A DNA stretch of 7,461 bases from the NCBI GenBank assembly GCA_025350775.1, contig JANXXF010000057.1:1-7461 (forward strand), written 5' to 3'. The DNA is from Actinomycetes bacterium (GTDB lineage Bacteria; Actinomycetota; Thermoleophilia; Gaiellales; Gaiellaceae). Numbering within the stretch: position 1 is the first letter of the stretch; each line of letters starts with the position of its first letter. The notes below the pieces were generated by a model. That model worked only from the letters and a program-made list of their open reading frames with translations, had not been told where the DNA came from and searched no databases. The translations under genes and the position numbers were made by a program. This document shows, in pieces, positions 6,034 through 7,461 of the stretch.

Positions 6034-6950
6034 CAGCACGGACCGTACCCGTGCGCGGCGCAGTAGCGCTTGAACGCGTCGTAGCTCGCCGTGAAAAAGT
6101 GATGGACGCCATCGGGCTTGCGGACATAGAAGAGGTAGGCCACCTGCGCCGGGTGGGCGGCGGCGAGCAGCGCAGCCTCCCCGGGGTTCGCGATCGGCGT
6201 GGGCGGCAACCCGTGGAGCTTGCGCGTGTTGTACGGACTGTCGCTGCGGAGGTCGGCGCGCGTGATCGACCGCGTGGCGGGAATGCGCAGGCCGTAGCGA
6301 AGCGTCGCGTCGATGCCCAGGGTCATGCGCGCCTTCAGCCGGTTGTAGATGACGGCGGCGGCCAGCGCGCGCTCCTCGGGCGCCGCGATCTCCTTCTCGA
6401 CCATCGAGGCGATGATCAGGACGTCGTAGGCAGTCAGGTTCTTCGAGCGTGCATACGAGAGGTCGAGCGACTCCCACAGCTGCCGGAAGGCGCCGAGCTG
6501 CTGGGCGGCCAACGTGCGCGCCGGCGTCGACTCCAGGAACGAGTACGTCGAGGGAAAGAGGAACCCCTCCAGCGGGCGGGTGCGCCGCGGCAGCTCGAAC
6601 CAGGCAGGCGTCAGCCACGAGCGGGTCGCGGCCAGGTACCCCTGGCGCGTCATGATCGGGTCGAGCTTACGGCTCGTCCGCGCGATACCGTCAACGGTGG
6701 TGATCTGGCGGGCCATCTCCTCGCGGCTGAGACCCTCGGCAAAGGTGATGCGGAGCTCGGGCGGCGGCGGTGGGGGGCCGCTCTTGTGACTGACCGCGAG
6801 CGCGATCAGGGTCGCTGCGACAGCGACCGCCAGCGCGATCGCGCAGAGGGCGACGAGCCGCCGGCGCCGGTGCCGGCCACGCCGCGGCGGCGGCGCGCCC
6901 TGGACGGGCCAGAGCGGCGCGTCGCCGGCTAGCTGCGGCCCGCTGCCCAT
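6033..6950 (-). CDS. mltG: Endolytic murein transglycosylase (YceG-like)
   Basis: MltG cuts nascent peptidoglycan strands at the outer face of the cytoplasmic membrane and is thought to set glycan chain length. The product is 305 residues, slightly shorter than the roughly 340 of the E. coli enzyme. Seen: a Pro/Arg-rich cytoplasmic N-terminus, one transmembrane segment (about 32-53), a proline hinge (59-64), a LysM-like stretch FAEGLSREEMARQI (70-83), LEGFLFPSTY (127-136), IASMVEKE with the likely catalytic Glu185, SPYNTRKLHGLPPTPIANPG and a C-terminal FYVRKPDGVHHFF. All conserved YceG motifs are there, so it should be active. The ATG at 6950 lies inside the end of ruvX (22-base overlap) and a GAGAG lies nine bases before it. 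Confidence 0.95.
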   Translation of the reverse strand: MGSGPQLAGDAPLWPVQGAPPPRRGRHRRRRLVALCAIALAVAVAATLIALAVSHKSGPPPPPPELRITFAEGLSREEMARQITTVDGIARTSRKLDPIMTRQGYLAATRSWLTPAWFELPRRTRPLEGFLFPSTYSFLESTPARTLAAQQLGAFRQLWESLDLSYARSKNLTAYDVLIIASMVEKEIAAPEERALAAAVIYNRLKARMTLGIDATLRYGLRIPATRSITRADLRSDSPYNTRKLHGLPPTPIANPGEAALLAAAHPAQVAYLFYVRKPDGVHHFFTASYDAFKRYCAAHGYGPC

Positions 6951-7336
6951 TGCAGATAGCTCTCGAGCAGGTGGGCGGCGGCGCGGGCGTCCTCCCCGGC
7001 CCTGGCTCCGCCCATGGCGCCACCGCTGCGCGCCGCCAGTGCGGTGGTGAAGCGCTCGTCGTACGTCTCGACCGGCACGGCGACGGCGGCGCGCAGAGCC
7101 TCGACGAACTGCTCGGTCTCCTGGGCCTGTGCCCCGAGCTCGCCCTTCAGCGTCAGCGGCAGCCCGACAACGATCCGCTCGGGCTCGTGCTCGCCGATCA
7201 CCTTCACCAGGTGCGCGAGCCCCTTCTGGGTGCCGACGGCGCGCACGGCGCAGACCGGGCGGGCCAGCGTCCCCGTGGGGTCGGAGACCGCGACGCCCGT
7301 GCGGGCGCTGCCGTAGTCGAGAGCGAGCACCTTCAT
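6929..7336 (-). CDS. ruvX: Putative pre-16S rRNA nuclease / Holliday junction resolvase-like (YqgF)
   Basis: A 135-residue RNase H-fold nuclease, the usual family size. In E. coli YqgF matures the 5' end of 16S rRNA; the older resolvase role is less certain. Seen: LALDYGSARTGVAVSD with metal-binding Asp7, IVVGLPLTLKGE (55-66), TYDERFTT with Glu94, and GEDARAAAHLLESYL with Asp116. These three acids form the expected active site. The segment between Glu94 and Asp116 is Gly/Ala-rich. The ATG at 7336 lies 32 bases after the alaS stop with no clear Shine-Dalgarno sequence. The gene's end overlaps the mltG start. Confidence 0.95.
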   Translation of the reverse strand: MKVLALDYGSARTGVAVSDPTGTLARPVCAVRAVGTQKGLAHLVKVIGEHEPERIVVGLPLTLKGELGAQAQETEQFVEALRAAVAVPVETYDERFTTALAARSGGAMGGARAGEDARAAAHLLESYLQWAAGRS

Positions 7337-7368
7337 GCCGACCAGCGTACCCGCCGGTCCGGCGCGTT

Positions 7369-7461
7369 CTAGCCGAGGATCGTCAGGATGGCCTGCTCGG
7401 CGGCCGCGACAGCCGCGCCGATCTGCGCAGGATCCTTGCCGCCGGCCCGCGCCATCGTCGG
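7369..7461 (-). CDS. alaS: Alanyl-tRNA synthetase, C-terminal 30 residues
   Basis: Only the end of the gene is inside the window. Reading the minus strand gives PTMARAGGKDP followed by an Ala-rich helix and ILTILG, then TAG at 7369-7371. The MA-x-AGGKDP pattern is the typical end of the C-Ala domain, which helps bind tRNA. The enzyme charges tRNA-Ala in the cytoplasm. The alaS-ruvX-mltG order is common in Gram-positive bacteria and supports the call. The short length makes it depend partly on context. Confidence 0.88.
   Translation of the reverse strand, partial: PTMARAGGKDPAQIGAAVAAAEQAILTILG

Noticed and set aside
4690..6066. A 458-residue plus-strand open frame
   Set aside because: It overlaps the end of the secreted-protein gene in another frame, passes through the terminator hairpin and is antisense to all of aroE; its composition is low-complexity.
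6034..6618. A long N-terminal extension of aroE (473-residue frame)
   Set aside because: It would overlap mltG out of frame. The conserved AroE fold begins near residue 27 from the ATG at 6033, which also has the TGATG coupling.
1..7461. Mobile element, tRNA, integration site or defence system
   Set aside because: I saw no transposase, integrase, tRNA fold, terminal inverted repeats or known defence genes on either strand.

Overview
This is a high-GC bacterial window with tight, overlapping housekeeping genes. The minus-strand order is alaS > ruvX > mltG > aroE, followed further along the same strand by aroC. From family knowledge this order is characteristic of Actinomycetota, and the sequence style (very GC-rich codons, DUF11/Ig-type secreted proteins) suggests a deep lineage such as Thermoleophilia. 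The phylum assignment is an inference, and the class is a guess.

Layout, read along the minus strand from the right edge: the last 30 codons of alaS (7369-7461), ruvX (6929-7336), mltG (6033-6950) and aroE (5197-6033). ruvX, mltG and aroE overlap each other and look translationally coupled. A 14-bp perfect hairpin (5153-5184) closes this block. It also closes a large plus-strand gene that converges on it, 1700-5116, encoding a 1138-residue secreted mosaic protein. That gene diverges from a minus-strand gene (834-1529) for a small membrane-anchored exported protein of unknown function. That gene lies 46 bases upstream of aroC (1-787, C-terminus off the window), so the two are probably cotranscribed. 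The 170-base divergent intergenic region (1530-1699) holds a good plus-strand promoter, a weaker back-to-back minus-strand promoter and a strong ribosome binding site for the large gene.

Functions: aroE and aroC are two steps of the shikimate route to chorismate. ruvX (16S rRNA processing), alaS (tRNA charging) and mltG (glycan strand termination) are standard neighbours. The divergent exported pair is the accessory part: it sits between aroE and aroC, which are often adjacent in related clusters. The most interesting points are four. The small exported protein is predicted to expose an N-terminal histidine after signal-peptide cleavage and carries a WHDHR motif, suggesting a copper site. The large protein has an unnamed helical C-terminal module with a Gly/Asp/His/Glu tail. 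Every module of the large protein has an even number of cysteines. Two DUF11 units in it form an exact 357-bp tandem period.
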